Shown piece after piece: positions 35,565-44,625 of a stretch of DNA of 64,000 bases. The position numbers and the translations under genes are program-made. The notes beneath the pieces were generated by a model. That model saw only the letters and a list, made by a program, of their open reading frames with translations. It had not been told where the DNA came from and searched no databases. Position 1 is the first letter of the stretch; the number at the start of each line of letters is the position of its first letter. This DNA comes from Pleomorphomonas carboxyditropha (GTDB taxonomy: Bacteria; Pseudomonadota; Alphaproteobacteria; Rhizobiales; Pleomorphomonadaceae): NCBI RefSeq assembly GCF_002770725.1, contig NZ_NQVN01000001.1, positions 434,001-498,000 of the forward strand, written 5' to 3'.

Positions 35565-36050
35565 TCAGTTCTGGAGATTGCCGAGCGGGTTGACGTTGCC
35601 GACACCCTTGAAGATCTGGCTGATGAGGTTGAGGTCGGCGCCGCCGGTGCGGGTCTTGCGCTCGATGAAATCGAACACCTTGCCGTCCTGCAGGCCATAG
35701 TTGGCGATCTGCTTGACCAGGCCGTCGTCGTCGAAATAGACGGCGAGCACGCGCTGGTCGGTGACCGAACGGCCCATGATCGGGTTTTCGTCGATGGTCT
35801 GGGAAATATAATAGAAGGCGGTATCGCCGGCCATCACCGAGGTGGTCGACGGCGAGCCGAGCACCAAGAGCACCTGCTCGCGCGACGAGCCGACCGGCAC
35901 CTGCGCCAGCGCTTCTTCGGAAAGCACATAGCCGTGCTGGATCGGCGGCTTGCTGCAGGCCGATAGAGAGACGACCGTCAGCAGGGCAACTGCCGCACCC
36001 TTCAGACCCAACATCATGCCCGACGGGCGTTCACTCCGGCTGAACTTCAC
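35565..36050 (-). CDS. bamE: Outer-membrane assembly lipoprotein BamE (OmlA/SmpA)
   Basis: A 161-residue lipoprotein of the BAM complex, which inserts beta-barrel proteins in the outer membrane. A signal sequence ends in a lipobox LSAC just before SKPPIQHGYV. The BamE fold follows: VPVGSSREQVLLVLGSPSTTS is the conserved core, and DQRVLAVYFDDDGLVKQI the second strand pair. The GTG start was chosen because GGGAGG sits five bases before it; an ATG eleven codons downstream is an alternative. Its divergent partner is the CBP3-like gene, across the tandem repeat. Confidence 0.92.
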   Translation of the reverse strand: MKFSRSERPSGMMLGLKGAAVALLTVVSLSACSKPPIQHGYVLSEEALAQVPVGSSREQVLLVLGSPSTTSVMAGDTAFYYISQTIDENPIMGRSVTDQRVLAVYFDDDGLVKQIANYGLQDGKVFDFIERKTRTGGADLNLISQIFKGVGNVNPLGNLQN

Positions 36051-36075
36051 ATGAGCCTCCCGGCACTTTGATCCT

Positions 36076-36340
36076 GCCTCAATCGCCGGCGGGCCACCGG
36101 CCCTCGGCTTTCGCTCCGCTAGATGCATTTCGAGGCAAACCTCGAAATGCCGCTTCGCGCGGCGCCGCCTGGCGCCGGAAGCCGCTGGTGCGGCTTCGGG
36201 TTTATTCCGCCTCGATCGCCGGCGGGCCTCCGGCCCTCGGCTTTCGCTCCGCTGGATGCATTTCGAGGCAAACCTCGAAATGCCGCTTCGCGCGGCGCCG
36301 CCTGGCGCCGGAAACCGCTGGCGCGGCTTCAGGTATTATT
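36076..36340. repeat. Tandem duplication, two copies of a 133-base unit
   Basis: Copy one (36076-36208) and copy two (36209-36340) are nearly identical. Each unit holds a perfect hairpin GCATTTCGAGG-CAAA-CCTCGAAATGC (36125-36150 and 36258-36283) and a second one of the type GAAGCCGC-TGGT-GCGGCTTC. The unit reads through in one frame, explaining misleading long frames, but there is no start. It fills most of the 422-base bamE/CBP3 intergenic region. Confidence 0.9.
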
Positions 36341-36472
36341 GCCCTGACTCCGCGCTTGGCAACTTGGTTACCTTGCGCTAGGTCACGAGGCAACGTCAAT
36401 TCGTGCGGCCGGCGCGGTTTCCTGTCGATCACCGTGCCGGGATCGGTCTTCGAGGAAGGAAACGGCAAAACT

Positions 36473-37039
36473 ATGGTGTTCGGCCTTTTTCGGCAAAAGG
36501 CATCCGCCCGCGTCGCGCCGCTCTACGAGGGGTTGATGCGAGCCTCGCGCCAGCCGGCGTTCTATGCCGGGCTCGGAGTTGCCGACAGTGTCGAGGGACG
36601 GCTCGAAATGCTGATGCTCCATGTCGGCCTCGCCGTCCACAGGCTGTCGCGGGAGGCCGCCGGGCGCGAGACGGCGCGCCATCTCAGCGAAGTGTTCATC
36701 GACGACATGGAGCGGTCGCTGCGCGAGATCGGTTATGACGACAGCGGCCTCAAGCGCCGCCTGAAGAAAGTGGTCGGCGCCTTCTACGGCCGCGCGGAGG
36801 CGACGGCGGCGGCGCTCGGCTCCGACCGGCCCGCGGCGCTCGCCGACACGCTCGCCCGCAATATATATGGCGGCGCGGCCGATCCGCGGCATGTCGCCTG
36901 CCTCGCCGATTACGTGCGCGGATTCGCGCGGCGCCTCGACGACACGTCCGTCGACGAACTCGTCGCCGGGGCCTTGCCTTCCTTGATGCCGTCTTCCATC
37001 CCAGCCGGCGAACCGGCAATTCCGGACCTTGAGCCATGA
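36473..37039 (+). CDS. Ubiquinol-cytochrome c chaperone (CBP3) family protein
   Basis: A 188-residue helical protein of the Ubiq_cyt_C_chap (CBP3) family, implicated in assembly of the cytochrome bc1 complex in mitochondria. Typical features: LYEGLMRASRQPAFYAGLGVADSVEGRLEMLMLH near the start, then FIDDMERSLREIGYDDSGL and KVVGAFYGRAEAT. The start is the ATG giving MVFGLFRQK; the frame extends upstream through the tandem repeat but without coding character. It overlaps the DUF177 gene by ATGA and begins a conserved alphaproteobacterial gene run. Confidence 0.88.
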   Translation: MVFGLFRQKASARVAPLYEGLMRASRQPAFYAGLGVADSVEGRLEMLMLHVGLAVHRLSREAAGRETARHLSEVFIDDMERSLREIGYDDSGLKRRLKKVVGAFYGRAEATAAALGSDRPAALADTLARNIYGGAADPRHVACLADYVRGFARRLDDTSVDELVAGALPSLMPSSIPAGEPAIPDLEP

Positions 37040-37578
37040 CCGCAAAAGCCGATATCCCTCTTTCCCGCCGCTTCGCCTGGGACCGCGTGCAGCCGCGCGG
37101 CACGCCGGTGGCCTTCGAGGCCAGCCCGTCCGAATGCGAGGCGATCGCCGATGCGCTCGGCATTCTGAAGGTGGCCAGCGCCTCGGCCGAGTTCACCATA
37201 TCGCCGTTTCGCAAGACCGGCTTCAAGGTGACGGGCGAGGTGCGGGCGGAGGTGGAGCAGGCCTGCGTCGTCACCCTCGAGCCGGTGCCCGAGAGCATCC
37301 GCGAGGCCGTCGACCTGCGCTTCCTGCCGGAAAGCGAAATCGAGCCGGCCGGCGAGGAAATCGAGGTCGACGTCGACGCCGAGGACCCGCCGGAGCCGAT
37401 TCTGGGCGCCAGCGTCGATCTCGGCGTGCTGACCACCGAGTTCATCGCCGTCGGCCTCGATCCTTATCCGCGCAAGCCCGGCGTCGAATTCACGCCCTTC
37501 ATCGAGGATGACGGTGGTGACGACGAAGGGGAATCGCCGTTCGCCGGTCTCGCCGCGCTGAAGGACAAGAGTCCGTGA
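37036..37578 (+). CDS. DUF177/YceD family protein
   Basis: A 180-residue protein of the YceD (DUF177) family, linked to 23S rRNA processing/accumulation in other bacteria. Conserved features are the central [26 protein letters not shown] with its Cys and the C-terminal [26 protein letters not shown] followed by an acidic tail. It overlaps the preceding gene by four bases. In many bacteria yceD precedes rpmF and plsX; here plsX follows directly after 118 bases and rpmF is absent. Confidence 0.9.
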   Translation: MTAKADIPLSRRFAWDRVQPRGTPVAFEASPSECEAIADALGILKVASASAEFTISPFRKTGFKVTGEVRAEVEQACVVTLEPVPESIREAVDLRFLPESEIEPAGEEIEVDVDAEDPPEPILGASVDLGVLTTEFIAVGLDPYPRKPGVEFTPFIEDDGGDDEGESPFAGLAALKDKSP

Positions 37579-37696
37579 CGACTGCCCCGCGCCGCTGCCC
37601 GGAGTGGCCGGCGCGCATTTTGGTATTGTTTCCTGGGGGGGAATGGTTATCTTCCCGCCCGATCAATTTCGGCGGTCGCCGCGCTTCCGAGGATTC

Positions 37697-38767
37697 ATGG
37701 CCGAACCCCTTATCATATCCATCGACGTCATGGGCGGCGACTTCGGGCCGTCCGTGACGCTCGCCGGCGCTGACCTCGAGCTGACGCGACGCCCGGATCT
37801 CCGTTATGAACTGTTCGGCGACGAGGCGGTGGTGCTGCCCGTGCTGGAGCAGTATCCGAGGGTCAAGGCGGCCTCCCGCTTTCACCACTGCGAAATCACC
37901 GTGGCGATGGACGAGAAGCCGTCGAGCGCGCTGCGCCACGGCCGCTGGAAATCGTCGATGTGGCGGGCGATCGAGGCGGTGAAGAAGGGCGAGGCGCATT
38001 TCGCCGTTTCCGCCGGCAATACCGGCGCGCTGATGGCCATGTCCAAGTTCTGCCTCAGGACCATGGCCAACATCGAGCGGCCGGCGCTGGCGGCGCTGTG
38101 GCCCAACCTGAAGTCGGAATCGATCGTGCTCGACGTCGGCGCGTCGATCGGCGCCGACGCGCAGCAACTGATCGGCTTCGCCGTGATGGGCGCCGCCATG
38201 GCCCGCGCGCTGTTTCACACGGAAATCGCCTCGGTGGGGCTGCTCAATGTCGGCGTCGAGGACGTCAAGGGCAACGAGGAAGTGCGGGCGGCCGGCCAGA
38301 TCCTCAAGGAAACGGCGCTGGCCAATCTCCAGTATGAAGGCTTCGTCGAGGGCGACGACATCGGCCGGGGCCGGGTGGACGTCATCGTCACCGAAGGCTT
38401 CGCCGGCAACATCGCCCTCAAGACGGCGGAAGGCACGGCCAAGCAGTTGACGAGCTTCCTGCGCACGGCGCTGGGCCGGACATGGATGACCCGCATCGGC
38501 TACGTCCTGGCGCGCGGCGCCTTCCAGGGCCTTCGCGAAAAGATGGATCCGCGCAAGTATAACGGCGGCGTATTCCTCGGGCTCAATGGCATCGTCATCA
38601 AGAGCCACGGCGGCACCGATGCCTTCGGCTTCGCGGCTGCGCTCGATCTCGGCTACGACATGGCGCGCAACGGCCTGATGACCAAGATCGAGACCGACCT
38701 CGCACATTATTACCGGGAGCAGGCGGCGATGAGTCTCGCCGCCGGCGAGAAAGGAAGCCGAGCGTGA
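37697..38767 (+). CDS. plsX: Phosphate acyltransferase PlsX
   Basis: A 356-residue peripheral-membrane enzyme that converts acyl-ACP to acyl-phosphate for phospholipid synthesis. The start gives [18 protein letters not shown], the invariant PlsX N-terminus; the frame extends 31 codons upstream with no support. Other motifs are [37 protein letters not shown] and [18 protein letters not shown]. Its stop overlaps the fabH start (GTGA), as in most bacteria with this pair. Confidence 0.97.
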   Translation: MAEPLIISIDVMGGDFGPSVTLAGADLELTRRPDLRYELFGDEAVVLPVLEQYPRVKAASRFHHCEITVAMDEKPSSALRHGRWKSSMWRAIEAVKKGEAHFAVSAGNTGALMAMSKFCLRTMANIERPALAALWPNLKSESIVLDVGASIGADAQQLIGFAVMGAAMARALFHTEIASVGLLNVGVEDVKGNEEVRAAGQILKETALANLQYEGFVEGDDIGRGRVDVIVTEGFAGNIALKTAEGTAKQLTSFLRTALGRTWMTRIGYVLARGAFQGLREKMDPRKYNGGVFLGLNGIVIKSHGGTDAFGFAAALDLGYDMARNGLMTKIETDLAHYYREQAAMSLAAGEKGSRA

Positions 38768-39735
38768 TCCGAAGCGTGATTCTGGGCACGGGAAGCTACC
38801 TGCCCGCCAAGGTCCTGACCAACGAAGACCTCGCCAGACTGGTCGACACTTCGGATGACTGGATCGTTCAGCGCACGGGCATTCGGGAGCGCCACATCGC
38901 CGCCGACGGCGAGATGACCTCCGACCTCGCCACCGCCGCCGCCGCCAACGCGCTGGCCGCCGCCGGCGTCGGCGTCGACGAGATCGATCTGGTGCTGCTG
39001 GCCACGGCGACGCCGGACCGCACCTTTCCGTCGTCGGCCGTCGAGGTGCAGCGCAAGCTCGGCGTCAGCCACGGCTTCGCCTTCGACCTGCAGGCGGTTT
39101 GCTCGGGCTTCGTCTACGCGCTCACCGTCGCCGACAGCCTGATGCGCACGGGCCTTGCCCGCAAGGCGCTGGTGATCGGCGCCGACACCTTCTCGCGCAT
39201 CCTCGACTGGAACGACCGCACGACCTGCGTGCTGTTCGGCGACGGGGCCGGCGCGGTGGTGCTCGGAACGGAAGAGGGCGAGGGCACGTCTGACGATCGC
39301 GGGCTGCTCGCCGCCAGCCTCAGGGCGGATGGCCGCCACGTCGACAAGCTCTGCACCGACGGCGGCCCGTCGATGACCGGTGCGCCCGGGCATGTGCGCA
39401 TGCACGGCCAGGAGGTGTTCAAGTTCGCCGTCGGCGGGGTTGGCGACGTCATCAAGTCGGTGTTCGAGGCGACCGGCTTTGACGGTTCCAGCATCGACTG
39501 GTTCATTCCTCACCAGGCCAACCGCCGCATTATCGAGGGGTCGGCGAAGAAATTGGGCATCCCGCTTGAAAAGGTGATCATCACCGTCGAGGGACATGCC
39601 AATACTTCGGCGGCGACCATTCCGCTCGCGCTCGATTTCGCCGTGCGTTCGAGCAAGGTCAAGCGCGACGACGTGGTGTTGTTCGAGGCGGTCGGCGGCG
39701 GCCTTACCTGGGGGGCTGCCATCCTCCGTTGGTAG
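38764..39735 (+). CDS. fabH: 3-oxoacyl-ACP synthase III (FabH)
   Basis: A 323-residue condensing enzyme that starts fatty-acid synthesis from acetyl-CoA and malonyl-ACP. The catalytic triad is visible: Cys in [11 protein letters not shown], His in [10 protein letters not shown] and Asn in [11 protein letters not shown]. The N-terminal [14 protein letters not shown] is canonical. The start is GTG overlapping the plsX stop. The ihfA gene follows about 150 bases later. Confidence 0.97.
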   Translation: MIRSVILGTGSYLPAKVLTNEDLARLVDTSDDWIVQRTGIRERHIAADGEMTSDLATAAAANALAAAGVGVDEIDLVLLATATPDRTFPSSAVEVQRKLGVSHGFAFDLQAVCSGFVYALTVADSLMRTGLARKALVIGADTFSRILDWNDRTTCVLFGDGAGAVVLGTEEGEGTSDDRGLLAASLRADGRHVDKLCTDGGPSMTGAPGHVRMHGQEVFKFAVGGVGDVIKSVFEATGFDGSSIDWFIPHQANRRIIEGSAKKLGIPLEKVIITVEGHANTSAATIPLALDFAVRSSKVKRDDVVLFEAVGGGLTWGAAILRW

Positions 39736-39885
39736 CATGCCACGGTTTTTTGTTTGTTTGGAAAGACTTGCGCGAAAAACGGATTGACCGCATCCGTATC
39801 TGGCACTACGTTCGTCGCCTACATCTTTGGATCTCGACCGTCGGCCAGATCCACGGTCGACTGGAACAACGGGAGCTTGCGATCC

Positions 39886-40206
39886 ATGGGGGGCAAAACT
39901 GTAACCCGCGCCGATCTTTGCGAGGCCGTGTACCAGAAGGTCGGCCTGTCGAGGAGCGAATCGGCCGAACTCGTCGAGTCGGTGCTGCGCGAGATCGCCG
40001 ATTGCCTGGTGACGGGCGAAACCGTGAAGCTCTCCTCCTTCGGCACGTTTTCGGTCCGCTCGAAGACCGAGCGGATCGGCCGCAATCCCAAGACCGGCGA
40101 GGAAGTTCCGATTCTTCCCCGGCGCGTGCTGGTGTTCAAGCCCAGCAACGTGCTGAAGACGGAAATCAACGGCGGGGATGCCTCGTCCGTCGAAAACGAC
40201 GATTGA
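39886..40206 (+). CDS. ihfA: Integration host factor subunit alpha
   Basis: A 106-residue DNA-bending protein that pairs with IhfB. The chosen ATG gives [20 protein letters not shown], matching alphaproteobacterial IhfA; earlier in-frame starts extend into a promoter-like region. The DNA-contacting beta arms are clear: [20 protein letters not shown] and [23 protein letters not shown] with the intercalating Pro. It follows fabH and precedes a MerR regulator, a gene order common in rhizobia. Confidence 0.96.
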   Translation: MGGKTVTRADLCEAVYQKVGLSRSESAELVESVLREIADCLVTGETVKLSSFGTFSVRSKTERIGRNPKTGEEVPILPRRVLVFKPSNVLKTEINGGDASSVENDD

Positions 40207-40383
40207 GCGACGGCCGGCGGCTTGCCGGCCCGCCCGGAATTCCATTGAAATACAACTTATTAGCCGGTGATCTTCGCGTTGATGCGAGATCGGGCTTGGC
40301 ATCTTTCGCCTGTCGCTTCTATAGTGGAGCGCTTTGCGAATCCGGTCCTTGGGACCGAGCGCGGTATCAGGTCGGGCGGCGGC

Positions 40384-41034
40384 GTGGAAAAGGCAACGGA
40401 CGCTTTCAGGACAATCAGCGAGGTTGCGGAGGATCTCGATCTTCCGCAGCATGTGCTGCGCTTCTGGGAGACCAAGTTCAGCCAGATCCGGCCGATGAAG
40501 CGTGGCGGCGGCCGCCGCTACTATCGCCCCGACGACGTCGAGCTGCTGCGGGGCATCCAGTATCTCCTTTATGGCGAAGGCTATACCATCAAGGGCGTCC
40601 AGCGCATCCTGAAGGAGCAGGGCGCCCGTTTCGTCATGGAGGTGTGGCGCCATCCCGGCGAGCCGATTCCGGCGACGTCGAATGGCGAGCTCGGCGACGA
40701 AAACGATTCCGAGACGGTGGAGGCGGCATCCGAAGCGGACGAGCCGGATGCCGAGATCGCTCCGCCGCCGTCGCGCGCCGCGCCGCGCGCCGAGCCCCGG
40801 ATGGAACCGCCGCCGGCGCATGCGGCCGAGATCGAGGACGAGCCGCTGCCGGCCGGCATCCTGCCGGAGAGCGCCAGCCGCGGCGGCTTCCGCTTCATGG
40901 AGCGCTTCCGCGCCACGCCCGAGCACGCGGCGCCGTCCGGCGCGGGCAGCCTGTCGCGCGAGGATATCCGGCGCCTGCAGTCGACGCTGTTCGAGCTCTT
41001 GGAATGCAAGCGCCTGCTGGACCAGACGCGTTGA
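40384..41034 (+). CDS. MerR-family transcriptional regulator
   Basis: A 216-residue regulator with an N-terminal MerR helix-turn-helix ([25 protein letters not shown], then [20 protein letters not shown]). Instead of a metal-binding C-terminus it has a long acidic/proline linker (about residues 90-170) and a conserved end [23 protein letters not shown]. This type always accompanies ihfA in alphaproteobacteria; its targets are unknown. The start is GTG, giving [12 protein letters not shown] as in relatives; the upstream part of the frame is unsupported. Confidence 0.9.
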   Translation: MEKATDAFRTISEVAEDLDLPQHVLRFWETKFSQIRPMKRGGGRRYYRPDDVELLRGIQYLLYGEGYTIKGVQRILKEQGARFVMEVWRHPGEPIPATSNGELGDENDSETVEAASEADEPDAEIAPPPSRAAPRAEPRMEPPPAHAAEIEDEPLPAGILPESASRGGFRFMERFRATPEHAAPSGAGSLSREDIRRLQSTLFELLECKRLLDQTR

Positions 41035-41136
41035 CGCTCCCCTCTCGCGGGGAGAGGCGAAATTAGCACTTGTCCCGCCGGATCGAACCGGCTAAATCCC
41101 TCCCGTCCGGCGCTTGGCGCCCGGACGATGATGGGA

Positions 41137-41214
41137 CGGGCAGTAGCGCAGCCTGGTTAGCGCACGTGTCTGGGGGACACGGGGTCGGAGGTTCAAATCC
41201 TCTCTGCCCGACCA
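41137..41214 (+). tRNA. tRNA-Pro (anticodon GGG)
   Basis: A complete cloverleaf: acceptor CGGGCAG with CTGCCCG, D-stem GCGC with GCGC, anticodon stem CGTGT with ACACG around loop CTGGGGG (anticodon GGG), T-arm GGAGG-TTCAAAT-CCTCT, and encoded ACCA. It follows the MerR gene by about 100 bases. It reads CCC and CCU codons. Confidence 0.95.
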
Positions 41215-41348
41215 TTCTTTCCTCCAAGGTTTTTCCAAGCGATTCCCCGTTGGCGACGCATCGCACGCATGCCGCGTCCGATGTTGCCGCGCCGTCCATG
41301 GGGATGATCGTGCTTGCTCATCGCAAGCCGTAGGCGTTCGTACCGATC

Positions 41349-41409
41349 CGAAACTTTCGCTCGAAATGATACGAAAGAAAAATCGAACCAAAACGAAGAT
41401 CAATCGAAC
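41349..41409 (+). promoter_or_regulatory. Six phased CGAA repeats before the GlpA-like operon
   Basis: CGAA begins at 41349, 41362, 41372, 41384, 41394 and 41405, spaced 10-13 bases, about one helical turn. The first pair also forms TTTCG-CT-CGAAA. TTCG/CGAA half-sites are the core of GlpR/DeoR-type operators, consistent with the downstream genes. Confidence 0.45.
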
Positions 41410-41460
41410 TTCGTTTGGCGAATGAGATGGGATGCGCATCCGGTTCGCGGAGATGGGAGC

Positions 41461-42954
41461 ATGACGGGCAGTTTCGGAGCGGGGCCTCTTCCGGAAAGCG
41501 CCGACGTCGTCGTCATCGGCGGCGGCGTGGTGGGCTGCGCGATCGCGCGTCAGCTTTCGCGTTTCGAGCTGTCGGTGGTGCTGATCGAAAGCGCGCCCGA
41601 CGTCGCCACCGGCACTTCCAAGGCCAACAGCGGCATCCTGCACGCCGGTTTCGACGCCGAGCCCGGCACCTGGAAGGCACGCCTCAACGTGCGTGGCGCC
41701 CAGCTCTACGCCGAGCTTGCCGAGGGCCTCGGCATCCCGCGCAAGGCGACGGGATCGCTGGTGGTGGCCAGGGATGCCGTGCAGATGGAGACCGTGGCGG
41801 ATCTTCGCCACCGGGGCATCGACAACGGCGTGCCGGGTCTGGAAATCTGGAACCGCGATCAAGTCGTCGCCCATGAGCCGAATATCTCGCCCGATGTGGC
41901 CGGCGCGCTGTGGGCGCCGACCGGCGCCATCGTCTGTCCCTTCCTCGCCACCGTCGGCTTTGCCGAGAACGCCGTCCGCAACGGCGCCCGCATCGTCACC
42001 GAATGCGCGGTGATCGGCTTCGAGGTGGCCGACAGGCAGATCGTGGCGGTGCGCACGACGCGCGGCCGCGTCGCCGCCCGCTTCGTGGTCAACGCCGCCG
42101 GCCTGCATTCGGCCGACGTGGCGCGGCTTGCCGGCGACGACAGCTTCACCATCAGGCCGCGCCGCGGCGAATATATCCTGTTCGACCGCAGCGTCGGCCA
42201 ACTGGTCAACACGGTGCTGTTCCCGACGCCCGACAAGCTGTCGAAGGGCATCCTGGTGTCGCCCACCGTGCACGGCAACGTGTTCATCGGCCCCGATGCC
42301 GTCGACATCGACGATCCCGAGGACAGGGAAACGACGGCCGGCGGCCTTGCCGGCATCATCGCCGGCGCCCGCCGCATCGTGCCGGCGCTGCCGCTCGGCA
42401 CGGCGATCACCGAGTTCGCCGGCCTGCGCGCCGCCGCCGGCAAGGACTTCGTCATCGGCCCGTCGCCGGCCGCCCGCGGTCTCGTCCATGCCGCCGGCAT
42501 CCAGTCGCCGGGCCTCACCTCGGCGCCGGCCATCGGCGAGGCGATCGTCGAGATGCTGCAGGACGTCGGCTTGCGGCTCAGGCCGAAGGCGAGCTTCGTG
42601 CCGGTCAATCGGCAAAAGCCGCGCTTCCATGATCTCGACCGCCAGGTCCAGGCGCGGCTGATCGCCGGCGATCGGCTCTACGGCCGGGTCATCTGCCGGT
42701 GCGAGACCATCACCGAGGCGGAGATCGTCGCGGCCATCCAGTCGCCCTGCGGCGCCCGCACCGTCGACGGCGTCAAGCGGCGGGTGCGGGCCGGTGCCGG
42801 CCGCTGCCAGGGCGGCTTCTGTGGGCCGCGCGTCACGGCGATCCTCGCCCGCGAGCTCGGCATTCCCGTCACCGCCGTCCGCAAGGATTCGGCGAACTCC
42901 TGGCTGTTCCTGTCGCGCGCCGACCTCGAAGCGGGGGAGGGCGTCCATGCGTGA
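41461..42954 (+). CDS. GlpA-like FAD-dependent glycerol-3-phosphate dehydrogenase
   Basis: A 497-residue flavoprotein of the DAO family. The FAD-binding Rossmann start is VVVIGGGVVGCAIARQLSRF (residues 15-34); GTSKANSGILHAGFD is the conserved second flavin contact. The C-terminus has a BFD-like [2Fe-2S] domain with CRCET and GRCQGGFCGP cysteines, which separates GlpA-type dehydrogenases from LhgO/GlpD. The ATG follows a GGGAG site. It overlaps the next gene by eight bases. It probably oxidises sn-glycerol-3-phosphate or a similar 2-hydroxy substrate, but no glycerol kinase or transporter is adjacent. Confidence 0.85.
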   Translation: MTGSFGAGPLPESADVVVIGGGVVGCAIARQLSRFELSVVLIESAPDVATGTSKANSGILHAGFDAEPGTWKARLNVRGAQLYAELAEGLGIPRKATGSLVVARDAVQMETVADLRHRGIDNGVPGLEIWNRDQVVAHEPNISPDVAGALWAPTGAIVCPFLATVGFAENAVRNGARIVTECAVIGFEVADRQIVAVRTTRGRVAARFVVNAAGLHSADVARLAGDDSFTIRPRRGEYILFDRSVGQLVNTVLFPTPDKLSKGILVSPTVHGNVFIGPDAVDIDDPEDRETTAGGLAGIIAGARRIVPALPLGTAITEFAGLRAAAGKDFVIGPSPAARGLVHAAGIQSPGLTSAPAIGEAIVEMLQDVGLRLRPKASFVPVNRQKPRFHDLDRQVQARLIAGDRLYGRVICRCETITEAEIVAAIQSPCGARTVDGVKRRVRAGAGRCQGGFCGPRVTAILARELGIPVTAVRKDSANSWLFLSRADLEAGEGVHA

Positions 42955-44251
42955 GTTTTCCTACGACGTGGTGACCATCGGCGGCGGTCCGGCCGGCATG
43001 GCGGCGGCGCTGGCCGCCCGGGAGGCGGGCGCGGAGCGTGTGCTGATCCTCGAACGCGACCGCGAGCTCGGCGGCATCCTGCAGCAGTGCATCCACAACG
43101 GTTTCGGCCTCAGGCGCTTCGAGGAGGAGCTGACCGGGCCGGGTTACGCCCACCGCTACGTCGACATGATCGGGGCGACGGATATCGACGTCTGGCTCGA
43201 CACCACGGTGCTCGCCGCCGAGCCGGGCGGCGTCGTCACCTCGGTCAGTCCGCATGCCGGCCTTCAGGTGGTCAGGGCGAAGTCGGTGGTCTACGCCATG
43301 GGCTGTCGCGAGCGGACGCGCGGCGCCATCCGCACGCCGGGCAGCCGGCCGGCCGGGGTGTTCACCGCCGGCGCCGCCCAGCGCATGGTCAACATGGAGG
43401 GCTACCTGCCTGGCCGCGAGGTGGTGATCGTCGGCTCGGGCGACATCGGCCTGATCATGGCGCGCCGCATGACCTTCGAAGGCGCCAGGGTGAAGGCGGT
43501 GTTCGAGATCATGCCCTATTCCAACGGGCTGACGCGCAACATCGTCCAATGCCTCGAGGACTTCGGCATTCCGCTCTATCTCGGTCATTCGGTGACGGCG
43601 ATCCACGGCAAGGACCGGGTAACCGGCATTACCGTGTCGCAGGTGAACGACCGGCTGGAGGTGATCGACGGCACGGCCTTCGATGTCGCCTGCGACTGCG
43701 TGCTACTCTCCGTCGGCCTCATTCCCGAGAACGAGCTCGGCCGGGCGGCCGGCGTCGTCCTCGATCCGATCACCAGCGGCGCGCGGGTCGACCAGTTCCG
43801 CCGGACCTCGATCCCCGGCTTCTTCGCCGCCGGCAACGTGCTGCATGTCCACGATCTCGTCGACTGGGTGTCGGAGGAGGCGGCGATCGCCGGCCGCTCG
43901 GCGGCGCGGCATGCCCGCGGCGAACTCGCCGCTTCCGGTCGGGAGCGGCCGGTCACCGCCGGCGAAGGGCTGCGCACCGTCGTGCCGCAACGGCTCTCCG
44001 ACTTCGAGCCGGGCAAGATGAGCGTCCGCTTCTATTTCCGGGCGGCCAGGCCGATGGGGGCGTCGCTGCTGCAATTGTGGGCCGACGGCGCGCTCGCCTT
44101 CGAGCGCAAGCTCAGGGTGGTCAAGCCGAGCGAGATGATCGTCGCCGACATTCCCGTCCGCAAGATCGGCGATGCCGCGGCGCTGGACTTCCGCGTGGTG
44201 CCGGCACCCGACAGGATCGAGGCGGACGACGAGATCGAGGAGGAGGCATGA
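42947..44251 (+). CDS. FAD/NAD(P)-dependent oxidoreductase, partner of the GlpA-like subunit
   Basis: A 434-residue flavoprotein of the pyridine nucleotide-disulfide oxidoreductase superfamily. FAD motif: DVVTIGGGPAGMAAALAARE; second dinucleotide motif: REVVIVGSGDIGLIMARRM at about residue 155; the late GD-type motif is FAAGNVLHVHDL. A CRERTRGAIRTPGSRPAGVF segment is typical of the HcnB/GlpB-like group that forms complexes with GlpA-like subunits. The start overlaps the previous stop, and its own stop overlaps the DUF1667 start by ATGA: one translationally coupled operon. Confidence 0.85.
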   Translation: MREFSYDVVTIGGGPAGMAAALAAREAGAERVLILERDRELGGILQQCIHNGFGLRRFEEELTGPGYAHRYVDMIGATDIDVWLDTTVLAAEPGGVVTSVSPHAGLQVVRAKSVVYAMGCRERTRGAIRTPGSRPAGVFTAGAAQRMVNMEGYLPGREVVIVGSGDIGLIMARRMTFEGARVKAVFEIMPYSNGLTRNIVQCLEDFGIPLYLGHSVTAIHGKDRVTGITVSQVNDRLEVIDGTAFDVACDCVLLSVGLIPENELGRAAGVVLDPITSGARVDQFRRTSIPGFFAAGNVLHVHDLVDWVSEEAAIAGRSAARHARGELAASGRERPVTAGEGLRTVVPQRLSDFEPGKMSVRFYFRAARPMGASLLQLWADGALAFERKLRVVKPSEMIVADIPVRKIGDAAALDFRVVPAPDRIEADDEIEEEA

Positions 44252-44625
44252 TGGCGCGCGTGGTCCATGCCATCCAGTGCATCGGCTGCCCGATCGGCTG
44301 CGGCGGCGAGGTGGCCGTCGAGGACGGTGTGGTCGCCGCAATGACCGGCTTCACCTGCAACAAGGGGCTCGCCTACGCCGCCGAGGAGGTGGTGGCGCCC
44401 AAGCGCATGGTGACGACGACGGTGCGGGTGTCCGGCGGCGGCTTGCCGCTGCTGCCGGTGGTCTCGGCGACGCCGGTGCCGAAGGAGCGCATCTTCGACT
44501 GTCTGCGCCTGCTGCGCGGCGTCGCCGTCGAGGCGCCGGTGGCGGAGGGCGCGATCATCGTCGCCGACGCGCTGGGTCTCGGCGTCGACTTCCGCGCCAC
44601 CCGCGACATCTCCCTGGCTCAATAG
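44248..44625 (+). CDS. DUF1667 family Cys-rich protein
   Basis: A 125-residue protein with an N-terminal CIGCPIGCGGEV cluster and a fourth Cys in GFTCNKGLAYA, an arrangement suited to an Fe-S cluster. DUF1667 proteins follow the two dehydrogenase genes in anaerobe operons and are thought to be an electron-transfer subunit. The second conserved region is PKRMVTTTVRVSGG. Its end overlaps the convergent glycosyltransferase gene by seven bases. Confidence 0.87.
   Translation: MMARVVHAIQCIGCPIGCGGEVAVEDGVVAAMTGFTCNKGLAYAAEEVVAPKRMVTTTVRVSGGGLPLLPVVSATPVPKERIFDCLRLLRGVAVEAPVAEGAIIVADALGLGVDFRATRDISLAQ

Noticed and set aside
36068-36472. N-terminal extension of the CBP3-like gene through the tandem repeat
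   Set aside because: The 133-base repeat happens to stay open in this frame; relatives start at the MVFGLF methionine and the repeat itself is palindromic, not coding.
40213-40229. GCCGGC hairpin after ihfA as a terminator
   Set aside because: Short self-complementary stem with no following T tract; too weak to call.
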